Shown piece after piece: positions 33,991-43,100 of a DNA stretch of 46,283 nt. A program made the position numbers and the translations under genes. A model generated the notes under the pieces. It saw only the letters and a program-made list of their open reading frames with translations, was not told the origin of the DNA and did no database searches. The stretch covers positions 1-46,283 of the forward strand of contig NZ_JAAGOH010000034.1 in the NCBI RefSeq assembly GCF_010499455.1. Reading direction: 5' to 3'. Each line of letters begins with the position of its first letter. The stretch's first letter is position 1. The stretch comes from Ideonella livida (GTDB taxonomy: Bacteria > Pseudomonadota > Gammaproteobacteria > Burkholderiales > Burkholderiaceae_C).

Positions 33991-34222
33991 GGCGGATGGG
34001 GGTGGGGAAGGCGGCGGGCCAATCCGGCCGGGCAGATGGGCACTGCCGCCTGCGCCGCAGGCAAAACGGGGTCGGGATTATCGCCGGGCCGCCCCGCCCA
34101 CCACCGCGCGCCGGCACGACGTCAGCCTCAGGCTGGGGCCTTGACAAAGAAATTCCCGCCGCAGGGCCGCCGCGGGCCCTCAAAATTTGGGTTTCCTCAA
34201 TTCCTCACCGGCACGATTGAAC

Positions 34223-34411
34223 ATGGCCCAGAACAACGCCCCCACCTTCATGGTCGACGGCATCCGCACCATCGCCATCCACAACGACGTGGTCCGCGTC
34301 CAGTTCCATGAGCTTGACCAGGACGGCAAGCCGGCCGACGTGGTCAAGCTGATGATCCCGATGCGCCAGCTGCAGCAGATCGCCGACGCGCTCAAGAACA
34401 TCAAGCGCTGA
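34223..34411 (+). CDS. Small conserved hypothetical protein (62 aa)
   Basis: A 62-residue soluble protein, MAQNNAPTFMVDGIRTIA and so on, with predicted beta strands (TIAIHNDVVRVQFHEL, DVVKLMIPM) and a C-terminal helix (RQLQQIADALKNIKR). Codon use is normal for the window, and the region upstream is AT-rich with a perfect TTGACA at 34141. I therefore think it is a real gene. I do not recognise the family; it looks like a small single-domain protein. The ATG at 34223 is preferred over 34187, whose extension (MGFLNSSPARLN) looks non-coding. Confidence 0.65.
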   Translation: MAQNNAPTFMVDGIRTIAIHNDVVRVQFHELDQDGKPADVVKLMIPMRQLQQIADALKNIKR

Positions 34412-34431
34412 CCGCACCGACGCCCACCCCG

Positions 34432-34447
34432 CCCGGTGCATACCGGG
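34432..34447. terminator. Small hairpin between convergent genes
   Basis: CCCGGT (34432-34437) pairs with ACCGGG (34442-34447) around a GCAT loop. It lies between the ends of the small gene (plus) and the nitrobindin-like gene (minus). There is no T-run. Confidence 0.35.
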
Positions 34448-34450
34448 TGC

Positions 34451-35092
34451 TCAGGCCGGCCGGGCCAGCGGGTTGGGCGTGGGCTCCGCCAGCCGATGCA
34501 GCGTGTTGCGGTCGGTATGGTGGAAGGGCTCGGCCTGGCCGCGGATCTGCAGCACGGTGTCCTCCTCGTAGGTCCAGGAGTCATCGTCGTGTACCGTCAC
34601 CCGGATGTGGAAGGCGGTGGTCTTGAAGGCCTGGTCCAGGAACGGCGCCGAGCAGATGCCGAAGGTGTCCAGGCCCTGGGTGGCCTGCAGCGCAAAGCTG
34701 CGGGCATCGGCCGCGGCGGTGCCGCCGGCCATGGCCACCTCCCCCCGGGGAATGGTCAGGGTGTGGATGACCGCGCCGGTGGCCGGCTCCCACAGCCAGT
34801 AGCCCACCTGCTCGTGGTAGGTCTTGACCTGCCCGGGCTTGGTGATGTGCGTGTGGTAACGCAGCCCATACAGCAACTGCGGCCCGTTGGTCACCGGGTC
34901 GATGGGCTGCAGCTCGAGGCGCTCGACAAAGGCCTGCTTGCGCGGGCCGTCGGCCTTGGGCTTCACATCCAGCCCGCGGGTGCCGCTCCACACGCCGGCC
35001 AGGGCGCGCAGCGGCCCCAGACAGGCCAGGGTGTCCACGGAAAAATCCCGGGGCTCGGTGTAGAGGTCGTCGGGAAGGGGGCGCTCGCTCAT
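34451..35092 (-). CDS. Nitrobindin/FABP-like beta-barrel protein (DUF1794-type)
   Basis: The 213-residue cytoplasmic protein shows the pattern of the nitrobindin (THAP4-like, heme-binding beta-barrel) family. It has an opening LGPLRALAGVWSGTRGLD, then strands FVERLELQPI, QLLYGLRYHTHI and HEQVGYWLWEPATGAVI. It continues with LTIPRGEVAMAGG and closing strands AFHIRVTVHDDDSWTYEED. Nitrobindins bind ferric heme or small hydrophobic ligands; the proximal histidine cannot be fixed by eye, though H-rich RYHTHI is a candidate region. The ATG at 35092 (MSERPLPDDLY) is preferred; extension to 35134 is weak. It diverges from phaC across 218 bp that hold an FNR-type box. Confidence 0.7.
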   Translation of the reverse strand: MSERPLPDDLYTEPRDFSVDTLACLGPLRALAGVWSGTRGLDVKPKADGPRKQAFVERLELQPIDPVTNGPQLLYGLRYHTHITKPGQVKTYHEQVGYWLWEPATGAVIHTLTIPRGEVAMAGGTAAADARSFALQATQGLDTFGICSAPFLDQAFKTTAFHIRVTVHDDDSWTYEEDTVLQIRGQAEPFHHTDRNTLHRLAEPTPNPLARPA

Positions 35093-35172
35093 GGGTGACT
35101 CCGTCTGAGGGGCCGGCGCGCCGGCGCAGGCCACCGGCCCCGACTGTAATGAAGCCGGGGGGCGGAGCGGTC

Positions 35173-35186
35173 CTGATGCAGGTCAA
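35173..35186. promoter_or_regulatory. FNR/ANR-type box between the nitrobindin-like gene and phaC
   Basis: CTGATGCAGGTCAA matches eight of the ten defined bases in TTGAT-N4-ATCAA. Its centre is about 87 bases upstream of the nitrobindin-like start and about 131 upstream of the phaC start, so either gene could be the target. It resembles the site before feoA. Confidence 0.45.
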
Positions 35187-35310
35187 GGTCCCAGGCCGCG
35201 GTCATCGCGGCGACGGAGGGGCTGTGGTATCCCTGCGGCTTGGGCGCATGGAGCCCCCAGGGGCGCGCCGCGACCCCGCTTCGCCCGCCACCCGCCGCCG
35301 CCCCACCCGC

Positions 35311-37122
35311 ATGACCCTGCCCACCGACCCCACCCTGGCCGCCCTGCTGCCTGACGCGCCGGCCAGCCACTGCACCGACCCCGAACTCCGGGCCCGCGAG
35401 GCCGCCACCCGCCTGGACAGCCGCTGGCACGCCGCCATGGCCAAGCTCACCGGCGGCCTGTCGCCGGTGGCCCTGACCCTGGCCTGGACCGACTGGGCCC
35501 TGCACCTGGCCACCCAGCCCGCCCAGGCCCGGCGTCTGGGCCTGGCCGCCTGGGGCCAGGGGCTGAGGCTGCTGGGCCAGTCCCTGGCTCCGGCGGCCCA
35601 GGACCCGGCGGACCCCGCCACCCCGGCCGACCCCCGCTTTGCCGATCCACTGTGGGCCCGCTGGCCCTGGCAGGGCGCGGTGCAGGCCGCCCAGGCGGCC
35701 GAGACCTGGTGGGCCGAGGCCACCCAGCTGCGCGGCATGAGCCCGCACCACCAGGAGATGGCGGGCTTCTTCGCCCGCCAATGGCTGGACATGCTCTCGC
35801 CGGCCAACTGGGGCCTGGCCAATCCCGAGGTGCTGCGCCGCACGCTGGAGCGCCAGGGCGGCAACCTGCGCGACGGGGCCGCCCACCTGGGCGACGACTG
35901 GCGGCGCCGGCACGGCCTGTCACCGCTGCAGCCGCCCACCCGGCCGTACCAGCCCGGCGTGGACCTGGCGGTCACCCCGGGCCGGGTGGTGCACCGCAAC
36001 GCCCTGGCCGAGCTGATCCAGTACGACCCGGTGACGCCACAGGTGCAGGCCGAACCGGTCTTCCTGGTGCCGTCCTGGATCATGAAGTACTACATCCTGG
36101 ACCTCTCGCCCGAGAACTCGCTGGTGCGCTGGCTGGTGGGCCAGGGCCATACCGTCTTCATCCTGAGCTGGCGCAACCCGGACGAGGGCGATGCCCGGCT
36201 CACGCTGGCCGACTACCTGGAGGCCGGCATCTTCGACGCCCTGGCCGCCATCGGCCGCGCGGTACCGGGCGAGGCGGTGCATGCCTGCGGCTACTGCCTG
36301 GGCGGCACCCTGCTGTCCATCGGCGCGGCCGCCCTGGCGCGCCCGGGCCAGGTGCAGGGCGCCCAGACGCTGCCGCCGCTGGCCAGCCTGAGCCTGCTGG
36401 CCGCCGAGACCGACTTCACCGAGCCCGGCGAGCTGGGCGTGCTCATCGACGAAGGCCAGGTGGCGCTGCTGGAGGACATGATGGCCGAGCGCGGCTACCT
36501 CAGCGGCGCGCAGATGGCCGGCAGCTTCGCCTACCTGCACTCGCGCGACCTGGTCTGGTCGCAGCAGCTGCGGCGCTTCTGGATGGGCGAGGCCGACCAG
36601 CCCAACGACCTGATGGCCTGGAACGCCGACACCACCCGCATGCCGGCGCTGATGCACAGCGAGTACCTGCGCCGCTGCTACCTGCGCAACGAGCTGGCCG
36701 AGGGGCGCTTTCCGGTGGAGGGGCGGCCGGTGTCGCTGGGCGACCTGCGCCAGCCCCTGTTTGTGGTGGGCACCGAGAAGGACCATGTCTCGCCTTGGAA
36801 GTCGGTCTACAAGCTGCACCGGCTGACCGATACCGACCTGACCTTCGTGCTGGCCAACGGCGGACACAACGCCGGCATCGTCAGCGAACCGGGCCATCGG
36901 GGCCGGCACTACGCCCTGCGCCTGCGCCCTGCCGGCGCCGCCTGGGTGCCACCGGAGGCCTGGGGCCAGCAGGCCGAGCGCCGGGAGGGCTCGTGGTGGC
37001 AGGCCTGGCACGACTGGCTGGTGACACACAGCCGCGGCCCGGTGACCGCCCGCACGCCGGCTGCCGGCCTGGGGCCCGCCCCGGGCCACTACGTGCTGCA
37101 ACGCTACGTGGAGGCAGGCTGA
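35311..37122 (+). CDS. phaC: Polyhydroxyalkanoate synthase
   Basis: The 603-residue enzyme polymerises (R)-3-hydroxyacyl-CoA into storage polyester. The alpha/beta-hydrolase core has the PhaC lipase-like box CGYCLGGT, with nucleophile C329 where true lipases have Ser. The catalytic Asp is D491 in GTEKDHVSPWKSVY and the His is H519 in NGGHNAG. Other family blocks are PVFLVPSWIMKYYILDLSP, GHTVFILSWRNPD and MAWNADTTRMP. The N-terminal 200 residues are the usual helical class I part with an Ala/Pro-rich insert. Length and the absence of a PhaE or PhaR partner gene suggest class I. I chose the ATG at 35311; an upstream in-frame ATG near 35249 is possible. No phaA or phaB is adjacent. Confidence 0.93.
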   Translation: MTLPTDPTLAALLPDAPASHCTDPELRAREAATRLDSRWHAAMAKLTGGLSPVALTLAWTDWALHLATQPAQARRLGLAAWGQGLRLLGQSLAPAAQDPADPATPADPRFADPLWARWPWQGAVQAAQAAETWWAEATQLRGMSPHHQEMAGFFARQWLDMLSPANWGLANPEVLRRTLERQGGNLRDGAAHLGDDWRRRHGLSPLQPPTRPYQPGVDLAVTPGRVVHRNALAELIQYDPVTPQVQAEPVFLVPSWIMKYYILDLSPENSLVRWLVGQGHTVFILSWRNPDEGDARLTLADYLEAGIFDALAAIGRAVPGEAVHACGYCLGGTLLSIGAAALARPGQVQGAQTLPPLASLSLLAAETDFTEPGELGVLIDEGQVALLEDMMAERGYLSGAQMAGSFAYLHSRDLVWSQQLRRFWMGEADQPNDLMAWNADTTRMPALMHSEYLRRCYLRNELAEGRFPVEGRPVSLGDLRQPLFVVGTEKDHVSPWKSVYKLHRLTDTDLTFVLANGGHNAGIVSEPGHRGRHYALRLRPAGAAWVPPEAWGQQAERREGSWWQAWHDWLVTHSRGPVTARTPAAGLGPAPGHYVLQRYVEAG

Positions 37123-37297
37123 GCGGGCGCACCGCCAAAAATCGCCGCGCCCATGAGCCGTTTGGCCGCGGCGCCCTGCGTTAACCCATGCAAGCCCCCC
37201 ACAAGCCTGAATTCGGGACCACCGGGGGGCGGCGGCCCTGTCCAGCCGCCCGCCAGCCCCGTAAAGTTGTGCGAATGCTCTCCTGAGGACTCCCACC

Positions 37298-38608
37298 ATG
37301 CGCCCGAGGACCCTTCTTTCACCACTGCGCCACGCCCTGGTCCGCCCCCTGCTGGGCCTGGCCCTGGCCACCGCCCTCACCCCCATGGCCGAGGCCGCCC
37401 GCCTGGCCCTGGTGCTGGGCAATTACAACTACCAGAACATCCAGCCCGCCCTGCGCAACGCACGCAACGACGCCCAGACCATGGCGCGCGAGCTGGAGTC
37501 GGCCGGCTTCTCGGTGACCAAGGTCATGGACGGCACCCGGGCGTCCACCTTCGCGGCCCTGGATGGCTTCCTCGGCCGCATCCGCAAGGGCGACGAGGTG
37601 GTCTTTTTCTTCTCGGGCCACGGCTCCCAACCGCCGTCCTCCGGGCCGATGCTGCTGCCGGTGGACATCCAGCCCACCAGCGAACGCTCCATCCAGCGCG
37701 ACGCCATCTCGCTGGACCAGGTGATGGACGACCTGAACAAGCGGGCGCGTTTTGTCCTCATGATCATCGACGCCTGCCGGGACGACCCCTTCCGCCAGTC
37801 CTCGGCCGGCCGCTCCATCGCCCCGGGCTCGGCCCTGGGCCGGGTGGAGCCGCCCAGCGGCACCCTGGTCATCATGGCCGCCTCCAAGGGCCAGCAGGCG
37901 CTGGACCGGCTCTCCGACAAGGATCCGGTGCAAAACGGCCTGTTCACCCGCGAGCTGGTGCGCCACATGCGCACCCCGGGGCTGTCGGCCTCCGAGATGG
38001 CGCGGCGGGTCAAGTTCGGGGTGGAGCAGGCCGCGCTGTCCATCAACCACCAGCAGCGCCCGGCGGTGATCGACGAGTCCTCCTCCAGCGAGTTCTACTT
38101 CTATCCCCCCAGCACCGGCGCCGCCCCGGCCCCCGTTGCCCCGCTGGTCCCGCCCACGCCGAGCCCGGTCCCCGCCCCGACCCCGGGGGGCTACACCACC
38201 CCGGTGCAGACGCCGGTGCAACCCGTCCAGCCCGCGGTGCAGGCCCCGACCACCCCCCCGGCGGCACGGCCGCCGGTCGGTGACGTCACCCAGAGCGAGG
38301 CACAGCGCGAATTCGAGGCCTGGGATGCCGCCATGCGCAACCCCAGCCGCGCCGGCCTGGAGAGTTTCCTGAGCCGTTTCCCCCAGGGCCGCTACGCCGG
38401 CCTGGTGCGCACCGAGCTGCAGCGGCTGGGCGGCACGGCCAGCACGCCGGCCGCCGCGCCGGCGGCACCGCGGCCCCAGAACCCCCAGGCCGAGTTCGAG
38501 TTCTGGGAAAGCATCAGCGCCCGCAACACCCGCCAGGCCTACGAGGAGTACCTCCAGGCCTACCCCAACGGCCGCTACGTCGACATCGCCCGGGCCCGGA
38601 TGAAATGA
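37298..38608 (+). CDS. Secreted caspase-like (C14) protease with C-terminal repeats
   Basis: The 436-residue protein has a signal peptide (cleavage near AEAA, residue 33) and a caspase-fold domain. The catalytic dyad is present: H108 in FFFSGHGSQ and C160 in LMIIDACRDDPF, after the opening ARLALVLGNYNYQ and the helix ALRNARNDAQTMAREL. Acidic residues near the Cys suggest cleavage after Arg or Lys, as in metacaspases. A Pro-rich spacer (about 268-325) leads to two related C-terminal segments, FEAWDAAMRNPSRAGLESFL with FPQGRYAGLV, and FEFWESISARNTRQAYEEYL with YPNGRYVDIA, which look like a Sel1/TPR-type helical pair. TGAGGA eight bases upstream supports the ATG. Two related secreted-protein genes follow and could be substrates or partners. 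Confidence 0.88.
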   Translation: MRPRTLLSPLRHALVRPLLGLALATALTPMAEAARLALVLGNYNYQNIQPALRNARNDAQTMARELESAGFSVTKVMDGTRASTFAALDGFLGRIRKGDEVVFFFSGHGSQPPSSGPMLLPVDIQPTSERSIQRDAISLDQVMDDLNKRARFVLMIIDACRDDPFRQSSAGRSIAPGSALGRVEPPSGTLVIMAASKGQQALDRLSDKDPVQNGLFTRELVRHMRTPGLSASEMARRVKFGVEQAALSINHQQRPAVIDESSSSEFYFYPPSTGAAPAPVAPLVPPTPSPVPAPTPGGYTTPVQTPVQPVQPAVQAPTTPPAARPPVGDVTQSEAQREFEAWDAAMRNPSRAGLESFLSRFPQGRYAGLVRTELQRLGGTASTPAAAPAAPRPQNPQAEFEFWESISARNTRQAYEEYLQAYPNGRYVDIARARMK

Positions 38609-38671
38609 CGCCGCGCCCCAGAGCGGTCCCGCCCCCCATTCCCCACCCACCACCCCCAGAGGCTTCACCCC

Positions 38672-39151
38672 ATGAACACCCTTCGCATCCTCCGCACCGG
38701 CGCCGCCGCCGTGGTCCTGAGCCTGTGCGCTGCCGCCGCCTCGGCCCAGACCTACAGCAAGCAGCAGCTGCAGGACCTCTACAGCTCCTTCGTCACCGCC
38801 GAAGGCTTCCGCCCTGAGATCACCCCGGCGGGCAACGTCAAATTCAAGCGCGAGGGCCGCACCCACGTCATCTACGTGGACGAGAAGGACCCGACCTACT
38901 TCCGCCTGGTCATCGCCTTCGCCGAGGACGACAAGAGCCAGGCCACCCGCAGCCGCCGCCTGGAGGCCGCCTCCTTCGCCTCCGGCGAGGTCAAGGTCGG
39001 CAAGGCCTACCTGGACAACGAAGGCGACCCGGTGTTCAGCGTCGAGATCTTCACCATCGTCCCGGGTGACGCCAAGGGCATCTTCAACCGCCTGCTGAAG
39101 GTCCTGGACCTCACCTACTCGAAGTACCAGGAAAAGTTCAACAACCGTTGA
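38672..39151 (+). CDS. Secreted protein, first of two tandem paralogs (YbjN-like?)
   Basis: The 159-residue protein has a clear signal peptide ending in AAASAQT (about residue 25). The mature domain, about 134 residues, begins SKQQLQDLYSSFVTAEGF and goes on with GNVKFKREGRTHVIYVDEKD, TYFRLVIAFAEDD, SFASGEVKVGKAYLD and LLKVLDLTYSKYQEKF. The order of helix, strand, GNVKF strand, VDEKDPTYF strand and closing helix resembles YbjN/type III chaperone-like folds, but I cannot confirm this. The protein is about two-thirds identical to the next one, so the pair arose by duplication. It starts 63 bases after the caspase-like gene and is probably co-transcribed. Confidence 0.8.
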   Translation: MNTLRILRTGAAAVVLSLCAAAASAQTYSKQQLQDLYSSFVTAEGFRPEITPAGNVKFKREGRTHVIYVDEKDPTYFRLVIAFAEDDKSQATRSRRLEAASFASGEVKVGKAYLDNEGDPVFSVEIFTIVPGDAKGIFNRLLKVLDLTYSKYQEKFNNR

Positions 39152-39201
39152 ACCCGGCCTGAGCGCGCCCCGCCGGCGCGCCGCCAACACCGCCCTGGGC
39201 C

Positions 39202-39234
39202 TCCACCACCTGACGCCAGCCGACAGGTGGTGGA
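39202..39234 (+). repeat. 11-bp perfect hairpin between the tandem paralogs
   Basis: TCCACCACCTG (39202-39212) pairs exactly with CAGGTGGTGGA (39224-39234), with an 11-base loop. It sits in the 269-bp gap between the two paralogs and has no T-run. It could be an attenuator, a transcript-stabilising hairpin or a weak terminator. Confidence 0.6.
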
Positions 39235-39420
39235 CCGCCTGAGGTCTGCACCTGCACTTCCACCGCCCCTTGCGATCGCACCGGCTTTTCCGGGCGCGAG
39301 GGGCGATCCTGCGCCCTTCGCGCCCCTGCCGACCCTGCCGCCTCGAACTTCCTGGCCAGGCGGCCCCGTGGATCCCTGCCCCACCCCGCGCCTGCAGGCG
39401 CCTCCCCAAGGAGATTGACC

Positions 39421-39960
39421 ATGTCCACCGCCCTTCGCCTGGCCCGTGCCGGCACCGCCTCACTGCTCGTGTCGCTCTTCGCCGCCTGTTCCAGCCTGCC
39501 CAGCATGCCCAGCATCCCGGGTCTGGGTGGCGGCTCGTCTGCGGAGGCCAGCACTGGCAGCTATGGCAAGAAGCAGCTTCAGGACCTCTACAGTGGCTTC
39601 GTGCGCGCTGAGGGCTTCCAGCCCGAGATCACCCCGTCAGGCAATGTGAAGTTCACGCGCAACAGCCGCATCCACATCCTGTATGTGGACGAGAAGGACC
39701 CGACCTACTTCCGTCTGGCCATGGCCTTTGCGGAAAGCGACAAGAGCGCCGCGGCCCGCGCGCGGCGCCTGGAGGGGGCTTCCTTCGCCTCGGGCGAGGT
39801 CAAGGTCGGCAAGGCCTACCTGGACAGCGATGGCGACCCCACCATCAGCGTCGAGCTCTTTGCCAAGAGCCCGGAGGAAGCCAAGCCGCTGTTGGCGCGC
39901 ATGCTCAAGGTGCTGGACCTGACCTACACCAAGTACCAGGAGGGTGCGCGAAACCGCTGA
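39421..39960 (+). CDS. Lipoprotein, second of two tandem paralogs (YbjN-like?)
   Basis: The 179-residue paralog differs from its neighbour mainly at the N-terminus. Here the signal ends in a lipobox (SLFAAC, Cys near residue 22), followed by a Ser/Pro/Gly-rich tether (SSLPSMPSIPGLGGGSS) of about 25 residues. The domain then matches the first paralog: KKQLQDLYSGFVRAEGF, GNVKFTRNSRIHILYVDEKD, SFASGEVKVGKAYLD and MLKVLDLTYTKYQEG. One copy is thus soluble in the periplasm and the other tethered to a membrane. AAGGAG ahead of the ATG at 39421 supports the start. Even the DNA is nearly identical around the SFASGEVKVGKAYLD block, pointing to recent duplication or gene conversion. Confidence 0.82.
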   Translation: MSTALRLARAGTASLLVSLFAACSSLPSMPSIPGLGGGSSAEASTGSYGKKQLQDLYSGFVRAEGFQPEITPSGNVKFTRNSRIHILYVDEKDPTYFRLAMAFAESDKSAAARARRLEGASFASGEVKVGKAYLDSDGDPTISVELFAKSPEEAKPLLARMLKVLDLTYTKYQEGARNR

Positions 39961-40076
39961 TCCACGCCCCGCAGCGCCCCCGCCACCGCCGCCATCCCCC
40001 CGGGACTCCCCCCCGATTTCAGGGCAGGGAGGCCCGGGGGGCCGTTGATACACTTGAAAAGATTTGGTGCCTCTGC

Positions 40077-40141
40077 GCCCCGCAGGGAAATCCGCCCCTG
40101 CGGGGCAACGCCAAAACCCCCTTTTCCGGGCTGTCCAGCCC
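40077..40141 (+). promoter_or_regulatory. Two hairpins in the leader of the large glycosyltransferase gene
   Basis: GCCCCGCAGGG (40077-40087) pairs with CCCTGCGGGGC (40096-40106): an 11-bp perfect stem with an eight-base loop. A smaller hairpin follows, GGGCT-GTCC-AGCCC (40128-40141). The first could end transcription from the paralog genes although no T-run follows it; both could shape the leader of the glycosyltransferase mRNA. AT-rich bases at 40045-40066 just upstream could hold a promoter. Confidence 0.5.
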
Positions 40142-40169
40142 TGTGCGTGGATCTATTTTTGGAGTTTTC

Positions 40170-43100
40170 ATGATGTCTCAGGAAACCGGCCCCAAGGGCG
40201 GTCTGGCGGGTGCAAGCCAAGTGGAAACCGAAACCCAGAAAACGGTGAATCCCTCCGCCACCGTGGCCGCCGCCGGCGCAGCCAGCCAAGTTTCCGAAAA
40301 CACCCCGCCCGTCGCGCTGGCCGGCGGTGTCGAATACCTCTACACCCGACGGCTGGTGGGCTGGGCCACCGGCCCAGTGGCTGCCGGCGAGACCCTGGAG
40401 GTGGAGCTGCTCAGCGACGGCGTGCCGGTGGCCCGTGCGCCGGTGGCCCAGCTGCGGACCGACCGGCCGGACCCGGCCACCGGCATGGCCACCGCCACCG
40501 GCTGGGAGATCACGCTGTCGCCCGCCGTGATGGATGGCAAGGTGCACACCCTGTCCCTGCGCCGCCTGTCCGACGGGGCGCCGATCGAAGGTTCGGCCAA
40601 GGCCCTGCTGCTGCCCAAGGGCGAACGCAGCAAGCCGGTCGAAGGCCACATCGACGGCTTCCGCGGCTTCATGGTCGGCGGCTGGGCCTTTGACCCCGAG
40701 TACCCCGAGCAGCCCCTGGATGTGGAGCTGCACTGCGACGGCGTGGCCGTGGCCCGCAGCCGCGCCGATGTCTTCCGTGCTGACCTGGCCAAGCTGGGCA
40801 AGAACAATGGCCGTGCCGCCTTCGCGCTGCGCGTGCCGCCGCACCTGTACGACGGCAAGGGCCGAGTGCTGACCGTGGTCGAGGCCCGCGGCGGCTCCCC
40901 GCTCAAGGGCGCCACACTTGAACTGCCTCACACCCGCTTCCAAGGGGCCATCGAGGGCACCTCGGGTGCCGCCGTGCAGGGCTGGGTGCAAGTGGTGGGC
41001 AACTCCACCGGTGGCATGGCTGTGGAGCTGTGGATCGACGGCGACCTGGCCTCCAGCGGCCATGCCGACCAACCGCGCGAAGGCGGCGAGGGCGTCCGCT
41101 TCCACATCGGTCTGCCCGACAAGTACCTGGACGGCCGGGTGCACGAGCTGTCGCTGACCTCTCCGGATTACCCCGGCATCGAACTCGCGGCCAACGCCAT
41201 TCTGCTGCCCTGCCACCTCACGCCGGCCGACGCCCTGCAGCGCTATGCCGGCTTCCGCTACCTGCGCAGCTACGTCTCGCCACTGGGGCCGCGCCGCTAT
41301 GAGTCGCTGCGCCGTGGCATCGCCGACCTGGCCAGTGCAGCCGCCGAGGCCAGCTCCGAAGCCGACCTGCGGGCCATCTGCCGCGACCTGGTGTCGCTGT
41401 CGCATGGCCAGGAGCAGGTGATCCGCAGCTTCATCTCGCCAGTCCAGCGCTTCACCCCGCTGCACTTCGTGCCGCACGCCACCCCGGACGTGTCCATCGT
41501 CATCCCGGCGCACAACAAGTTCGCCACCACCTACAACTGCCTGGCCTCCATCGCCGCGGCCCGCTGCCAGGCCACCTACGAGGTCATCGTGGTGGACGAC
41601 GGCTCCAAGGACGAGACGCTGGACCTGCCCACCATCGCCCCGAACGTGAAGGTGGTGCGCCATGAAGAGGCCAAGGGTTTCGTGGGCGCCAGCAACGCCG
41701 GCGGCGCCGCGGCCACCGGCCGCTACGTGGTCATGCTCAACAACGACACCGAGGTGATGGCCGGCTGGCTCGACGAGCTGCTGGATCCCTTCACCCGGTT
41801 CGAGGGCGTGGGCATGACCGGCGCCAAGCTGATCTACCCCGACGGCAAGCTGCAGGAGGCCGGCGGCCTGATCTGGGCCAACGGCCAGCCGTGGAACATC
41901 GGCCGTAACGGCAACCCCGACGACCCGCGCTACAACTACACCCGTCAGGTGGACTACATCTCCGGGGCCTGCGTCATGCTGCCCATGACGCTGTGGAAGG
42001 AGCTGGCGGGCTTTGACACCTACTTCGCCCCGGCCTATTACGAGGACACCGACCTGGCCTTCCGCGTGCGTGCCAAGGGCTTCAAGACGGTCTACACCCC
42101 GTTCTGCGAGGTGGTGCACTACGAGGGCGTGAGCAACGGCACCAGCACCTCGGGCAGCGGCCTCAAGCGCTTCCAGGCGATCAACGAGCCGAAGTTCAAG
42201 CAGCGCTGGACGCACGCCTACCGCCACAACGGCAAGCTCGGCCAAGACGCCCCCCACGTCATGCAGGACCGCGGCGTGACCCACCGCGTGCTGGTCTTCG
42301 ATGCCCAGACCCTGACCCCCGACCTGGACGCTGGCAGCTACTCGGCCACCCAGGAAATCCGCATCCTGCAGTCCCTGGGCTTCAAGGTCACTTTCGTGCC
42401 GGCCAACATGGCCTACATGGGCGGCTACACCGAGGCCCTCCAGCGCATGGGCGTGGAGGTGCTTTACGCGCCGTTCTACTTCAGCATGGCTGAGGTGGTG
42501 GAGCGCCGCGGCAAGGAATTCGACCTGTTCTACGTGGCCCGCTACGGCGTGGCCGAGCAGGTGGTCAAGACCATCCGCGCGCAGTGCCCGCAGACGCCGA
42601 TCATCCTGAACATCCACGACCTGCACTTCCTGCGCGAAATCCGCGAGGCGCTGCAGCGCAAGGACATGTCGCACATGAACCGCGCCACAGCCACCCGCGA
42701 CGCCGAGCTGGCCGTGATGCGCGAAGTGGACCTGGCCATCACCTACAGCAAGGTCGAGGAGGCGGTGATCGTCAGCCACAACCTGACCTCCACCCGCACC
42801 GGCCACTGCCCTTGGGTGGTGGAGACCGCCACCCAGGTGCCGCCCTTCGCCCAGCGCGAGGGCATCGCCTTCCTGGGCGGCTTTGGCCACAGCCCGAACG
42901 TGGAAGCCGTGGAATGGTTCTGCCGCGACGTGATGCCGCTGCTGCGTGCCCGCCTGCCGGGCGTGCCCTTCCTGATCTACGGCAGCAAGGCGCCTGACAG
43001 CCTCAAGAAGCTGGAGGACGAGGACATCGTGCTCAAGGGCTTCGCGCGCACCACCGAGGAGGTGTACGACACCGCCCGCGTGTTCGTGGCCCCGCTGCTG

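Noticed and set aside
34141-34146. A perfect -35 box TTGACA upstream of the small 62-residue gene
   Set aside because: No -10 box stands 16-18 bases downstream; a GC-rich hairpin lies there, so I did not call a promoter.
37319-39463. A 714-codon minus-strand frame across the caspase-like gene and first paralog
   Set aside because: Low-complexity translation and complete overlap with genes that have signal peptides and catalytic motifs; it is a composition artefact.
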